This document shows, in pieces, positions 23,964 to 34,096 of a stretch of 64,000 bases of DNA. The number at the start of each line of letters is the position of its first letter. The first letter of the stretch is position 1. Both the position numbers and the translations under genes were made by a program. Below the pieces are notes generated by a model, which saw nothing but the letters and a program-made list of their open reading frames with translations, did no database searches and was not told the DNA's origin. This DNA is from Aspidiotus rigidus (taxonomy: Eukaryota > Arthropoda > Insecta > Hemiptera > Diaspididae). Location of the stretch: NCBI GenBank assembly GCA_035079385.1, contig JAVHKY010000029.1, positions 2,232,001-2,296,000 of the forward strand, given 5' to 3'.

Positions 23964-24142
23964 CGCCTCGGGCTACAGTCCATAATACACCCCCCCGCCC
24001 GATGGTAAAATAGCCACTAAATTCAGTCCTTCAACAGCAAGCGCTGCCCATTGATCGCATATGATATGATATTTTCTGGACGGTATATCGTGAGATACAC
24101 CAATGGAGAACGGAGGAATATCAATTCATAATGAGGTGTAGG
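23964..24142 (-). pseudogene. upstream exon candidate, copy B, broken
   Basis: The frame reads through PPFSIGVSHDIPSRKYHIIC and DQWAALAVEGLNLVA, closely matching copy C. It ends at a GTAAAT donor at the same place (exon end 23,964). Two differences break it: one extra base in the G/C-homopolymer near 23,990-24,003 brings an in-frame TAG, and 16 extra bases near 24,121-24,136 interrupt the 5' side. The homopolymer change could be an assembly error; the 16-base one is unlikely to be. Confidence 0.33.
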
Positions 24143-24394
24143 CTAGAAGGTCTTTCATTCGGGAATACTTATTCACTCGTCGGATTTTTATAAATTGTGA
24201 AGTTTTAGTGCGCGAAGAAACTGTTTGCTATTTTTTATTGCGGAATCTTGTTTTTTGTGTAACCATCAATTTTCGATTATATTTTCTCCTATTGCTATCC
24301 AAAGTTTGCTCTGAATCAAATCACGTTGAATGAGAGGAGAAAGAATCCAACGTCGTTGTCTGACCCTTTTTTGTTCCATCAATTATTTTCAGAA

Positions 24395-24790
24395 AGAAAC
24401 CTGTTTTATGGGGAGCTGTACGGGAAAGTTTCTCCGGGAAAATGTACAGAAATCCTCTAGCTTGCCTTTGGAACTGGGAAAAAATTTCGATGTTTGAGCT
24501 ACATAGAGCAGGGAAAGACTTGGGAAAATTTCTAGCGTTAAGCTATACGTACTGGATGCGGAGGCTATTCGAGAAACTGTACAGAAATCTTGGGACCTAA
24601 TTTTAAAGCTTGAAAGAGTTTCGGCCTTCGAGATGCATACGTATAAGGGGGTAGACTTAGATAATTTTGACTTCGTCAACAGAATTAATTGAGATTGGGA
24701 GCCAACCTGTTTTATGAGATTCGGTTTCTTTTTTCTTTTTTTCCAGCTTCTCTTTTTTCTCCTCTTCTAGACTCAGACTAGATCAGATCA
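24395..24790. repeat. insertion of composite repeat in copy B
   Basis: Copy C is continuous from TCAATTATTTTCAGAGAG to the ATCGATAAGG block (30,650-30,690). B has about 400 bp between the same landmarks, starting AACCTGTTTTATGGGGAGCT. The insert is related to 16,985-17,390 and contains repeated GGGAAAATTTC and GACTTGGGAAAATTTC words. Confidence 0.55.
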
Positions 24791-25690
24791 TCGATAAGGA
24801 AAGAAGAGGGAATAAAGTATGAAGGGTGTGAGAGACGTAAAAAAACAAGAGTATGTTAGACAGATATAGTGTATTCTGAGACGAGTTAGGATGACTCCTT
24901 CTTGGCGAGAAGGGTGGCTTAAAGTATCTAGAACAAGGAATTTTAGTTTTTCCAGGAGATCGAAACTTATTGGAGTATTAGGAGGACCAGGAGTTTGAGA
25001 TCATGTAAGGATGAAGAGAACAGACCTGTGACTGCTTTGCGGCAATATTCACTACGTTATGTATCTTACGGTCGACGTGTCGCGGTCTCCATAGAAAATA
25101 CGTAAAGGATGAGGAAGAACTTTAGGATGAAAGGTAATCAGACAGTATAAGGGATGGCTGCCTCAGCACATAACCGGAGAATTGAATTGAGTCCAGATGT
25201 TTTGAGGTGTAATTAAAAATTAAAAAATGCCCTCCCTCAACGAGTTCCTTGTTCGCCTCAATTAACGTGGTTAATAAAAGAGACTACGCACAGCGGTAGC
25301 CAATGTCGTAATTGCTACGTGTTCTATTCTTCACACAAATTTGCAGTATTCAATTCGATGTACAGTAATGAACCGAATTTCAATGACATACTTGCCTCAG
25401 CGCATAGGCTGAGTGAAAGGCTGATGCGCATTTGCATCAAGGTCAGTCACAGCCCAGAGGATGGAATTTAGTCCAGCAGTTTTGTGGCTGTTTTATTTTA
25501 AGTGTATGCAAGTTGGAGAACGACAATCAGGTTCAGAGTGTGGTAGAGTCGGGAGATCAGTACATTACAAATTGAAAATGAGAAACAAGTGAGGAACGGA
25601 AAGTTCAATTTTGAATACCGAGGAGTGATCGTAGGATTTTCGATAGATTTTATACCTAATTAGGTACTCACCCTTCAACCCGAATCACGG
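24790..25690 (-). mobile_element. deleted LINE remnants, copy B
   Basis: 25,390-25,690 is a close relative of 18,780-19,070 in A and 31,245-31,540 in C (CTCAGCGCATAGGCTGAGTG, GGAGAACGACAATC). 24,880-25,070 matches the A-copy RLRIGH and RNase H end. The internal RNase H core is mostly deleted compared with A. Confidence 0.6.
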
Positions 25691-26329
25691 AAATTACTAA
25701 AAAAAGTGCGCAAATAGAACACAACAAATTTTGAAATATCTTCATCTTGGTATCTGCAGAACACTATATGTATAATTTTTCACGTATTCAATGCTTTAAG
25801 TATTCTGCTATGAACACATTCATTTTATGTAGAGTATTTATATAGGTATGTGATTCGCTGTTCTCACGTACACAGGTACATCTTCATTTGTTACTTACGT
25901 CGTTTATTCGTCATTTGTAAAATGATTAAAAACATATTTGTTTTATGATAATACCTTCATTATCCTTGAAAGGTGTTCCTTATAATTGTACGACAAACAA
26001 AGCACTGGGTAAGTCTTTCTTAATTTAGTTGCAATAGATCGAACTAAATTCGTGAAAAACACCTCAAAAAATCATTAACTATTTTTCCAATAATTGTTTT
26101 TCGTCTAACACTAACTTCATTTTTCCGTGTGCAAAAAGTTACTTTGTAACCACTTTTCCAATTGAGAGAATTCACTAACAAGAAGCAAAGTATGGGTAGA
26201 CGAAAGTAACTCTGATCTTTCAGAAAAGTAAAAAACCACTGTTGACGATCAAAATAACGTTTCTGGCCCGACTTCGAGGAGAGAAATATAGAGAGAGAGA
26301 TTGTTGAAGGAATAGCTTTTATGAGTTCG

Positions 26330-26480
26330 CGGTGAGAGAACGGCACGGCGATCGCTCCCGCCTTTGATCATTCCAAGAAGAGACGCCAAGATTCTCGTTG
26401 TGTCATGCCGATGGAAGGGAATGATGACGAAAAGATTTTTCTGTTGTGAGCCCGCGATGAGAAAACGACGATAATTATTC
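26330..26480. repeat. about 120-bp minisatellite unit, cluster 1
   Basis: Words GAAAACGGCGATCGC-like, GTTTGAT, AAGATTCTCGTTGTGTCATG, GGAAGGGAATGATGACGAAA and CTGTTGTGAGCCCGCGATGA follow in a fixed order that recurs at 27.3-27.6 kb, inverted at 27.8-28.0 kb, and at 51.3-51.5 kb. Confidence 0.55.
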
Positions 26481-26781
26481 TAGAAAAGAATTTCCACTTT
26501 TTCCAGAAAGATGAGAACTATTGTTTTTCCTTACCTCCCCCTCCCCCTCACTAGTGTCCTCGCCGGCTAGGACCATATTACTGGCGACGAAGTGCTCCTG
26601 CATTTTGAAAGTAACTATAGGAGAAGACTAGCCCTTGAAAATATCGAAATGGCAAAACACGAGCTGTATCACCTTTTTTCCCCATTGAATCGGACGAAGA
26701 ACGAAGATCCATTCGCTCGGCGAAAAAATATTCTCAATCGAGACTTTATATGCAGTTTCTAACCCGTAAGTTTATTTTGTA

Positions 26782-26998
26782 CAAAATTATTTTATTTTCG
26801 GCTCTGCCCGCACATAAGTACAAAATTATACAAAAATTATAAGCTTTACGTTTCGGCTGACCCGCAGCCTTCATCAGAAGCTAAGGATTGTAATTTTAGC
26901 TTCTGATGAAGGCTGCGGGTCAGCCGAAACGTAAAGCTTATAATTTTTGTATAATTTTGTACTTATGTGCGGGCAGAGCCGAAAATAAAATAATTTTG
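26782..26998. mobile_element. perfect 102-bp-arm palindrome with hammerhead-like motif
   Basis: The arms 26,782-26,883 and 26,897-26,998 are exact reverse complements, separated by 13 nt. Each arm carries CTGATGAAGGCTGCGGGT followed by CAGCCGAAACGTAAAG (26,903-26,935 on plus). A 5-bp GGCTG/CAGCC stem thus lies between CTGATGA and GAAA, the arrangement of a hammerhead ribozyme core, except for one extra A before the stem. Such motifs are known from the ends of Penelope-like elements, which also occur in this window. Confidence 0.6.
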
Positions 26999-27299
26999 AT
27001 GAAATTTTCCTTGCACGAAAAAATTGTTTTGAATTTATTTATTTTGTACGTTGAACGATGATTAATCATTTTGTTCCACCTCATCATCTGCTAGTACCGT
27101 ACGTGATTATCTTTAGTTGTATTTCTGATGATGGCGAAAATCGAAAGCGTTCATTAAACTTGTCGAAAATCTTTTTGAGTTATTTTGCAGGAATTCAGCA
27201 ATTCTTTTCTTGAATAATTATTATGTCGTACCGTAAACTTGAGGACCAGTTAAAAAGAATTAGAAAGAAAACGGCTATAATCCGGCTGTGAATTCGGCA

Positions 27300-27580
27300 T
27301 TTGATCGAGGCGGCGGAATATGTGAAAATTCTCGTTGTGTTATGCTGTTGTAGGAAGGGAATGATAACGAAACGATTTTTTCTCATGTAAGCGATCGTGG
27401 TGAGAGAATGGCGATCGTCCGGTGCTTGATTGACTCTGGAGAACACACGAAAATTCTCGCTATCGTATACGAATGGAAGGGAATGATGACAAAAAAAAAT
27501 TTTCTGTTGTGTGCTCGCGGTGAGAGAAGGGCGATCACCCCGCGTTTGAATGAAGCGGGCGAATACGCGAAAATTCAGGG
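27300..27580. repeat. about 120-bp minisatellite, cluster 2 (tandem units)
   Basis: At least two consecutive units: AAATTCTCGTTGTGTTATGC (27,330), then AAAATTCTCGCTATCGTATA (27,451), each followed by GGAAGGGAATGATGACAAAA-like sequence, a CTCGCGGTGAGAGAA-like word, GGCGATC, and GAAGCGGGCGAATACGCG-like sequence. Spacing is about 120 bp. Confidence 0.6.
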
Positions 27581-27799
27581 AAAGCGGATACCAAAAGTTT
27601 TCATACAATTCAAAAAAATAAAATGGGTATCCCGTAGCTTCCATGCCCTCCGCCCGCTACTTTTTTCTCGAGGAATTTTTTAAATATTTTGATTGAACTC
27701 TGCAAATAATTTCACATTTTATTTATTTTATTCATATCAGGGAGTTGAAAAATCAGGAGCTAATTCTCGAATTTCCTTCATCTCCTGGAAAAGTAAGCC

Positions 27800-27990
27800 T
27801 TTTTTCATATTCTCCTGCTTCGATTAAACGCGGGGCGACCGTCGTCTTCTCACCGCGAGCTTACAACAGAAAAAAATCTTCTCGTTATCATTCGCTTCCA
27901 TTGACATAACACAACAAGGATTTTCGCACATTCTCCCTCTTCGATTAAGCGCCACTGTTGATTTTCAACAGAAGAAAAGCTCACGCAGAC
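27800..27990. repeat. minisatellite unit in inverted orientation
   Basis: CACCGCGAGCTTACAACAGA, then CTTCCATTGACATAACACAA, is the reverse complement of the unit at 27.3-27.5 kb. Confidence 0.5.
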
Positions 27991-28088
27991 GCGTAAGCAC
28001 CCCACAGACTTTCTCAACATGACTGATACATGACCAAACTCAATTTCAATTTATCCATAATCTTAAATAATTATATTTGCGACTATAC

Positions 28089-28353
28089 CCTCAACTTTTT
28101 ACGATTTTTTTGAGCCGAGTCATAGACCAAAATGTGCCGAAAATTAACCAATTCGCCAAGACATCTGGAATAAGAAATTGAAAATTCCCCCTTTTTCCGG
28201 CTCCATACGGTTATTGAGGTATTTCTTTCGGTCACTTTCAAATCAAGTAAAATATTGAAGTTTAAACAATTCTCAATTTTTGATAATTTTGGCAAATTGG
28301 TCAATTTTTGGCACATTTTGGTTCATAACTCAGCTCAAAAAAGTCGTAGAGTC
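28089..28353. repeat. inverted repeat, AGTCGTAGAG family
   Basis: CGATTTTTTTGAGCCGAGTC with ACCAAAATGTGCCGAAAATT on the left is mirrored by the complement of TTTTTGGCACATTTTGGTTC with CAGCTCAAAAAAGTCGTAGA on the right. The right side and the following 28,353-28,470 reappear, inverted, at 49,878-50,075, so this is a dispersed repeat. Confidence 0.5.
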
Positions 28354-28800
28354 TTTAGTAGGGGCGCAAATTGGAGATAATTGAGATACGAATTTCTAAA
28401 GTTTCGCGGTTTTGCGATGGAGTGAATTTAGCGCAAATTCCCATTTAACTGGTAACATCTTTCTGGTCGACCCGGTATCTGTAAGGAAAACTGAAATTCT
28501 CTCATTAGGCTAGAAGTGATCTAAGGCCTCCAAAACGTCGAGAAAGTTAATTGCCCTCTCCCCTTGTATACCTTGTGTCGGGTTTGACGCCTTACTTTTT
28601 ACAAGTAAAAAGTCCGTAAAAAATCTCGCATCTTCTCTCCTTCCATTTGCAGAGCATAACGAGAACAATAATGGCTATTGATTTCAAGCGCTCTATTGCG
28701 GTAAGAGTCACAGCTTACCCCAGTATTGGCGACAAATTCATCAAATATTGCTTTTTTGGGGGTTGTTCCACGTCACTGAGAACTATGGTATTAAAGTATA

Positions 28801-29240
28801 CGAAAGAGAACTTGTCCAGACGGTATCAAGATTTTAAAGTTTATTATCTTTGCGGCACTGCCGTCTGTTGCAATTGCATACAAAAAAAAAAAAAAAAAAA
28901 AAAATGAATACAAGTAAAAAAGAAAAAAAAGAGAAAGTATATAAAAAAATTAAAATAAAAATAATTTGGAAGCAGTTTAAAACAAGGACCGACGTTTCGC
29001 ACGTAAACTTACGGCATCTTCGGGGTCGAGATTAATACTGTAGCGTATTGGAGTTGAAGCTAGAGATGAATGCAGAAGAAACAGAAGCAGAGCAGAAACT
29101 GCTTCCAAATTATTTTTATTTTTTTATATACTTTCTCTTTTTTTTCTTTTTTACTTGTATTCATTTATTTTTATTTTTTTTAATTTTTGTATGCAATCGC
29201 AACAGACGGCAGTGCCGCAAAGATAATAAACTTTAAAGTA
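28801..29240. mobile_element. Penelope-like fold-back insertion in copy C
   Basis: The arms of roughly 150 bp (about 28,835-28,985 and 29,095-29,238) share TTTGCGGCACTGCCGTCTGT, poly-A/T runs and AATTTGGAAGCAGTTT. Copy B shows the empty site (GGTATTAAAGTAAGTTGTAC near 22,950), and C has TTAAAGTAT on both sides of the insert (28,791 and 29,233), a target duplication of about 9 bp. The centre contains, on minus, CCGAAGATGCCGTAAGTTTA then CGTGCGAAACGTCGG, a Penelope-type GAAACGTC motif next to a short CGTAA/TTACG stem. Confidence 0.6.
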
Positions 29241-29600
29241 TGTTGTACTTAAAAGCCTAAGGCTTCAAATTAATGAATATTCTCAGATACAAACCCCTGA
29301 TTTTTTTTGTTAAATGCGTTCGAAGTTTTATTATTGCTGGAAACTAAGGAAAACATTGATGATTTTTTTGAAAAAAATACCAGGGATGCACGTCCACATT
29401 TCTGAAGTGTCTCCACATTTATTGCCCTGCGATCGGCACCTTCCTCTGAGATAGTCATTTGGATTTTAGGCCTAAGAATGGCTCTGCAGCCCATATGGGT
29501 GAGCGGATTCGTCCAATTTTTAGGATTTCGAGTTTTCCCTAGGGGGACAATATTTTAACGCACATTTGGGACATTTTTGGACCGAGGCCATGTTCGCCTC
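29241..29600. mobile_element. fold-back element, right half (copy C)
   Basis: Homologous to 22,965-23,265: AAAAGCCTAAGGCTTCAAAT, TAAATGCGTTCGAAGTTTTA, AGGCCTAAGAATGGCTCTGC and ACATTTGGGACATTTTTGGA. The left arm is truncated; its central part remains at 28,650-28,790. Confidence 0.55.
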
Positions 29601-29914
29601 TTACCCGATCAGGCGTATTTCGTTCAAACCATAATACGATCAATGATCGATAAGAGCTCCCATATTGTGTATGAAGAGGTGATGTAAGTAAATGGGGTTG
29701 CTAGAGTAAGCTGAACCCTTTTGATATAATTCGAATTTTCATATTGAATGAAGATATTTCAATATGTTAAGGAATGGAGAGCCAATAAGCCAAAATTAAG
29801 TTGTATTAGTGTATGGACGACAATGCGATAAGAGAACTGTCTATTTGTAGCAATACAAATATAAATTTTAATAGATAGTTTACATCTTTTCAAAGGTTAT
29901 ATAGGTCAGTCATT

Positions 29915-30008
29915 CTAATTCTTGTTGCCCTTGAGTATATCTCCGATTGGCATATTGGTATCCGTACCGCTGTCAGAATCTCCGCCACCACCACATAGCC
30001 ACCAACAT
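29915..30008 (-). CDS. terminal exon candidate, copy C
   Basis: The acceptor TTTCTTTGTTTTTCAG is followed by one base and 30 codons beginning CWWLCGGGGDSDSGTDTNMP and ending GNKN stop. The exon joins in phase to the upstream exon at 30,250-30,411: exon end CA plus this A gives Gln. The joined end would therefore carry the Cys pattern C-x4-C-x3-C next to Gly-rich stretches. The protein is not recognised. Cys spacing plus a Gly/Ser/Asp tail suggests a small extracellular protein, but this is inference. Confidence 0.42.
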
Positions 30009-30249
30009 CTGAAAAACAAAGAAAAATTTACAGTTTGGTCAATTATCTATCAGAACGCCATGATGAAGAAAACGAAGGTTGAGAATTTTTTTTCCGCGGT
30101 TCGTTGTATGAGCAAAAACTTGATTCAGTTAGAGCCTGTTTTAGGTGTTTTGCCACCCTCGCCTACTATTTTTTTACGCGTGCAGGCAACGCATAAATTT
30201 TCTTTTTGTATAAGTTGAACATTACATCGTCGCTTCCACAAAAATTTAC

Positions 30250-30411
30250 TGCCCCGGGCTACAGCCCATGAAGGCCCCTCCTCCCCCTCGTGAAACAGCC
30301 ACTAAATTCAGTCCTTCAACAGCAAGCTCTGCCCTTTGATCGCATATGGTATGGTATTTATTGGACGGTGTATCGTGAGATACACCAGTAGAGAACGGAG
30401 GAATGTGTAGG
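30250..30411 (-). CDS. upstream exon candidate, copy C
   Basis: On minus, TTCTAG at 30,412-30,417 could be the acceptor and GTAAAT from 30,249 the donor. The frame reads HIPPFSTGVSHDTPSNKYHT, then ICDQRAELAVEGLNLVA, a short Gly-rich stretch and a GCSPG end, with no stop. The frame is open upstream only as far as 30,437 and has no useful ATG, so a further 5' exon with the start codon would be required. I did not find it. The intron between this and the terminal exon is 30,009-30,249 (241 nt, GT-AG). Copy B preserves most of this frame; copy A has lost it. Confidence 0.35.
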
Positions 30412-30669
30412 CTAGAAGGTCTCTCGTTCGGGAATTTTTATTCACTCGTCAGATTTTTTTAAACTGTGAAGTTTGAATGCGCGAAGGAACTGTTCGCTAT
30501 TTTTTATTGCGGAGTCTTGTTTTTTGTGTAACCCTCAATTCTCGATTATATTTTCTCCTGTTGCTATCCAAAGTTTGCACGATTATAGACCGATTCAAAC
30601 CACGTTGGAGAAAGAATCCAAAGTGGTTTTCCAATTCTTTTTACTTCCATCAATTATTTTCAGAGAGAA

Positions 30670-31540
30670 CCCTTCAGATTATCGATAAGGATAGAAGAGG
30701 AAATAAAGTACGAAGGGTGTGAGAGGCGTAAAAAAAGAAAAGTAGGTTAGACAGTACAGTATATCCCGAGAAGAGTTAGGATGGTTCTTCTTGTCGAGAG
30801 GGGCGGTTTAAAGTACTTGGAACAAGGAATTTGAGCTTTTCCAGGGGATCAAAAGTTACTGGAGTATTAGAAGGACTAGAAATTATACCAGGATTAGGAT
30901 TAGAGATCATACGAGGGTAAAGAGGAGGGACCTGTGACTGCTTTGCGGCAATATCCACTACGTCATATTTCTCACGGTTGATGTGTCATGAGAAAGAACT
31001 TGTAGGATGAGAGGGAATCAGTATGAGGGATGGCTGCCTCAGCGCATAGACCTGAGAATTGAATTGAGGTGTAATTGAGATAGAAAAATCCTCAAGTTCC
31101 TCGTTCGACTCAATTAACGTAGTTAATGAAAGCGGCCCCGCGCGGCGAGCAGCGAACAAAGTAATTGTTGCGAGTTCTATTTTTCACACGAATTTACAGT
31201 ATTCAATTCGATGTACGGTGATGAACGAATTTCAAATGACATACTTGCCTCAGCGCATAGGCTGAGTGAAAGGCTGATGCGTATTTGCATCAAGGTCAGT
31301 CACAGCCCAGAGGATGGAATTTAGTCTAGCAGTTTTGAGGCTTTTTTATTTTGAGTGTATGCAAATTGGAGAACGACAATCGGGTTGGGAACGGATTAGA
31401 ATATGGTAGAGTTGGGAGATCAGTATAATTACAAATTGAAAATGAGAAACAAGTGAGGAACGGAAAGTTCAATTTTGAATACCGAGGAATGATCGTAGGA
31501 TTTTTGATAGATTCTATACCTAATTACTTACCCTTCAACC
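30670..31540 (-). mobile_element. deleted LINE remnants, copy C
   Basis: 31,245-31,540 matches the LINE segment at 18,780-19,070 of copy A (CTCAGCGCATAGGCTGAGTG; GGAGAACGACAATCGGGTTG). 30,770-30,970 matches the LINE tail at about 18,020-18,240. It is internally deleted like copy B. Confidence 0.6.
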
Positions 31541-32123
31541 CGAGTCACGGAAATTACTAAAAATAGTGTGCAAATAAAACACAACAAATTTTGAAATATC
31601 TTCATCTTGGTATGTCTGCAGAACACTATGTATAACTTTTCGCGTATGAATGCTATAAGTATTCTACTATAGACACATTCATTTTATGAAGAGTATTTAT
31701 ATAGGTATGTGATTCGCTGTTCTCACGTACACAGGTACATCTTCATTTATTACTCGTACTTACGTCGTTTATTCATCATTTGTAAAATAATTAAAAACAT
31801 ATTTTCATGATAATACCTTCATTATCCTTGAAAGGTGTTCCTTATAATTTTACGACAAAAAAAGCGTTGAGTAAGTCTTTCTAAATTTAGAAGCAAAAGA
31901 TCGAACCAAATTCGTAAAAAACACTTTGAAAAATCATTATTTTGCAATTGTTTTTCGTCTAATTTCATTTTTTCCGTGTGCAAAAGTTACTTCATAACCA
32001 CCTTTCCAATCGTATGAATTCATTAACCAGAAACAAAGTATGGGTAGACGAAAGTAACTTTGATCTTTCAGAAAAGTAAAGACCACTGTTCCCGATCAAA
32101 ATAACGTTTCCGGGCCTACTTCA

Positions 32124-32124
<1 letters not shown>

Positions 32125-32189
<65 letters not shown>
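32125..32189. repeat. (GA)n microsatellite
   Basis: About 32 uninterrupted GA units. Copy B has only a short GAGAGAGA at the same place (about 26,294), so the run expanded in C. Confidence 0.9.
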
Positions 32190-32193
<4 letters not shown>

Positions 32194-32379
32194 TGAAGGA
32201 ATGGCTTTTTTAAAAACAAATCGTATATCAGTATCCGTTGAGAAATGGTCTGACAGCCAACAAACAAATCGTTTTCGATCAATTGATTAAGAGAAATCGA
32301 AGATAATATATTTTTTTTTCAATTCTTTTCTACGCTTCCGAATTGACTCAAAAGCCCATCTCGTGTGATCGAGTATTTT

Positions 32380-32645
32380 AACAGGGAACTTGTTCCATGT
32401 TTTTTTGAGAGAGAGAGAGATTTGTCGTGCACCGTCGGGCGAAAAACTTACAAAAATTTCCACTCTCGAGCTATACATATATGAAAGGAGAGGGACTTGG
32501 AAAAATGTCGTTCTCGAAGCTATATATAATAGGAGGGGAACTTGGAAAAATATTGACTCTCGAGCTTTATGTGGTAAAAGAGGGACTTGGAAAAATTTCG
32601 ACTCTCGACCTACATATTATTTCGAAGTCCCTAAAATAAGTCCAG
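32380..32645. repeat. GACTTGGAAAAATTTCGACT tandem repeat
   Basis: Three to four imperfect units of about 45-50 bp: GGGACTTGGAAAAATGTCGT, GAACTTGGAAAAATATTGAC and GGGACTTGGAAAAATTTCGA, each followed by TCTCGAGCT and a TATA-rich or GTGGTAAAAG stretch. It is preceded by AACAGGGAACTTGTTCCATG. The same unit is seen at 24.5, 40.3-40.7 and, inverted, 60.1 kb. Confidence 0.6.
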
Positions 32646-33645
32646 GTCACTGATGACGTCCTATTTTATACTAGGTTTGTAGTAGGTCTAGGCCTCCTTC
32701 ATACTAGCTTTATACGAGGTCTAGGCTTACTTGAATTCTCAATGCCAAAACCAATTTGACTCATAAAACGGGTCCCCTGCGTTCCTTGTTTCACTTCGTT
32801 AAGGAAGCCGTCGTTTTTTTTGTATTTTCTATCATTAGATTGGAACTATTCTATACTTATATCCGAGTACGTACACAAATTTTCGCCTCATATTTTTTAT
32901 TCTAATTCAGTGTGCTATTTCGAGTTCATGAACACATGTTTCATAATTTCTCTCAGTCGACTGTATTATTTTTCTTTGTTTGTTTCCAGTCAAAACCATT
33001 CTCTGTCTTTTCTCTCCCCATGATAAAATTATTTTGTTACCGCGTCGCTCAAATCATGAATGGAACTCTATTATCAGTTTTTTTTTTTACGATCGACAGA
33101 AAAATTTTGCCAATAGAAAAAAGAATATTATAATATTTTCGAATATGGTTCTATACCGACATCATCAAGATAGATTTAGTTCTTTAGAAGAGTAAATGAG
33201 GCAGTTTGCACTTCTTCCTTTTTCATCAAAAGTTCCTGTATTAGTCTTTCGCTTTTGTCTTTCCATCGTTGGATTACTTTTTTGGCGTTCAAGTTCAATG
33301 CTATTCGCAAATTGTCGAATACGGGCCTCATTATTTATTTAAAACTCCTCGATTTGACCGTGTCAGCTTACAAATTTTTGGAAAACGCAACTGTTGTTTT
33401 GGGATAGGTACTCTCTTTCTTTTTTCCAATTGGTCAGAGTTAACATAATGGTACAAGTCAATGATTTATGTGAACCTTCTTAGACCTAAAAAAACTGTTT
33501 TGTAATATATTAATAATTTATTTAAATAAATATTTTCTTTATTAAATTATTATTCATTTAAATAATTTTATAAATATATTTTTAAGAAAAACCTTATGTT
33601 ATTAAAAAATAATAAAATTTACTGATATATTATTTTAATTAATTA

Positions 33646-33785
33646 AAGGTGGATGTTTATCCTGTGTTAATATTATTAGAAGTAAGTGAACTAATAATAA
33701 AGAAGGAGATAGAAATCAAAATTTTGAATTATTTATTCGAGGATGAATCAAATCTGAAGATAAAATCAATAATGGAATCAATCAA
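33646..33785 (-). pseudogene. cox1: mitochondrial cox1 fragment
   Basis: The minus strand encodes IPLLILSSDLIHPRINN, followed by KFWFLSPSLLLVHLLL (TGA read as Trp). This matches the cytochrome c oxidase subunit I segment [27 protein letters not shown]. The downstream GTGWTVYPPL region is only partly kept (CAGGATAAACATCCACC) and contains TAA in place of TGA. It is a short, non-functional nuclear copy. Confidence 0.7.
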
Positions 33786-33949
33786 TTTCTTTGAAATTTA
33801 AATAAGATCATTCTTTTTTTTTCAATATAACATTATTATAACTTTTTAAATAATATTTAAAACCTAATTTCAAAAAATTAAATCAACATTAAAAAAAAAT
33901 TTATAAAATAAAAATTTGAAAAACAATCATAGACTACCTATTAATTAAT

Positions 33950-34096
33950 TATTTACCTAGTTACATGTTATTGGGGTAGTAAAAAATTGATATTTTTTTC
34001 ACTTTTAATGAATATAGAATTAGTGTAAGGATAACAGGTTAGTTAAATAAATTATTATTTTGTAGTTTATCCCCTCGACGTTGAATTAAGAATTTA
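33950..34096 (+). pseudogene. rrnL: mitochondrial 16S rRNA (rrnL) fragment
   Basis: Contains TATTGGGGTAGTAAAAAATT, AAGGATAACAGGTTAG (16S has AGGGATAACAGCGTAA) and CCTCGACGTTGAATTAAGAA (16S has CCTCGATGTTGGATTAAGA), in the correct order for the 3' domain of insect 16S rRNA around the peptidyl-transferase region. Sequence differences and truncation mark it as a pseudogene. Confidence 0.75.

Larger units (their letters stand above)
22086..26350 (-). repeat. tandem duplication unit, copy B
   Basis: Starts with a GTCAAGTTCCTGGCTTATTT block shared with copy A, then a fold-back element, the terminal exon, the upstream exon block, an inserted 24,395-24,790 repeat that C lacks, LINE remnants, and the AAGTTACTTTGTAACCAC block near 26,140. 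B and C are closer to each other than to A. Confidence 0.65.
33497..34096. other. nuclear mitochondrial insertion 1 (NUMT)
   Basis: Base composition turns abruptly to extreme AT. Within it a cox1 piece (minus) and a 16S rRNA piece (plus) are recognisable. Opposite strands for the two genes is the usual insect mitochondrial arrangement, but they are not normally adjacent, so the insert is rearranged or made of several pieces. Copy A lacks it, giving the pre-insertion state. Confidence 0.7.

Noticed and set aside
26044..26346. 100-codon minus-strand frame in copy B
   Set aside because: The homologous blocks in A and C are not open in the same frame, so the sequence is conserved as DNA of the duplication rather than as protein.
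26330..27990. CRISPR-like repeats
   Set aside because: Units are about 120 bp, variable, occur in both orientations and lie in eukaryotic DNA; there are no short identical repeats with unique spacers.
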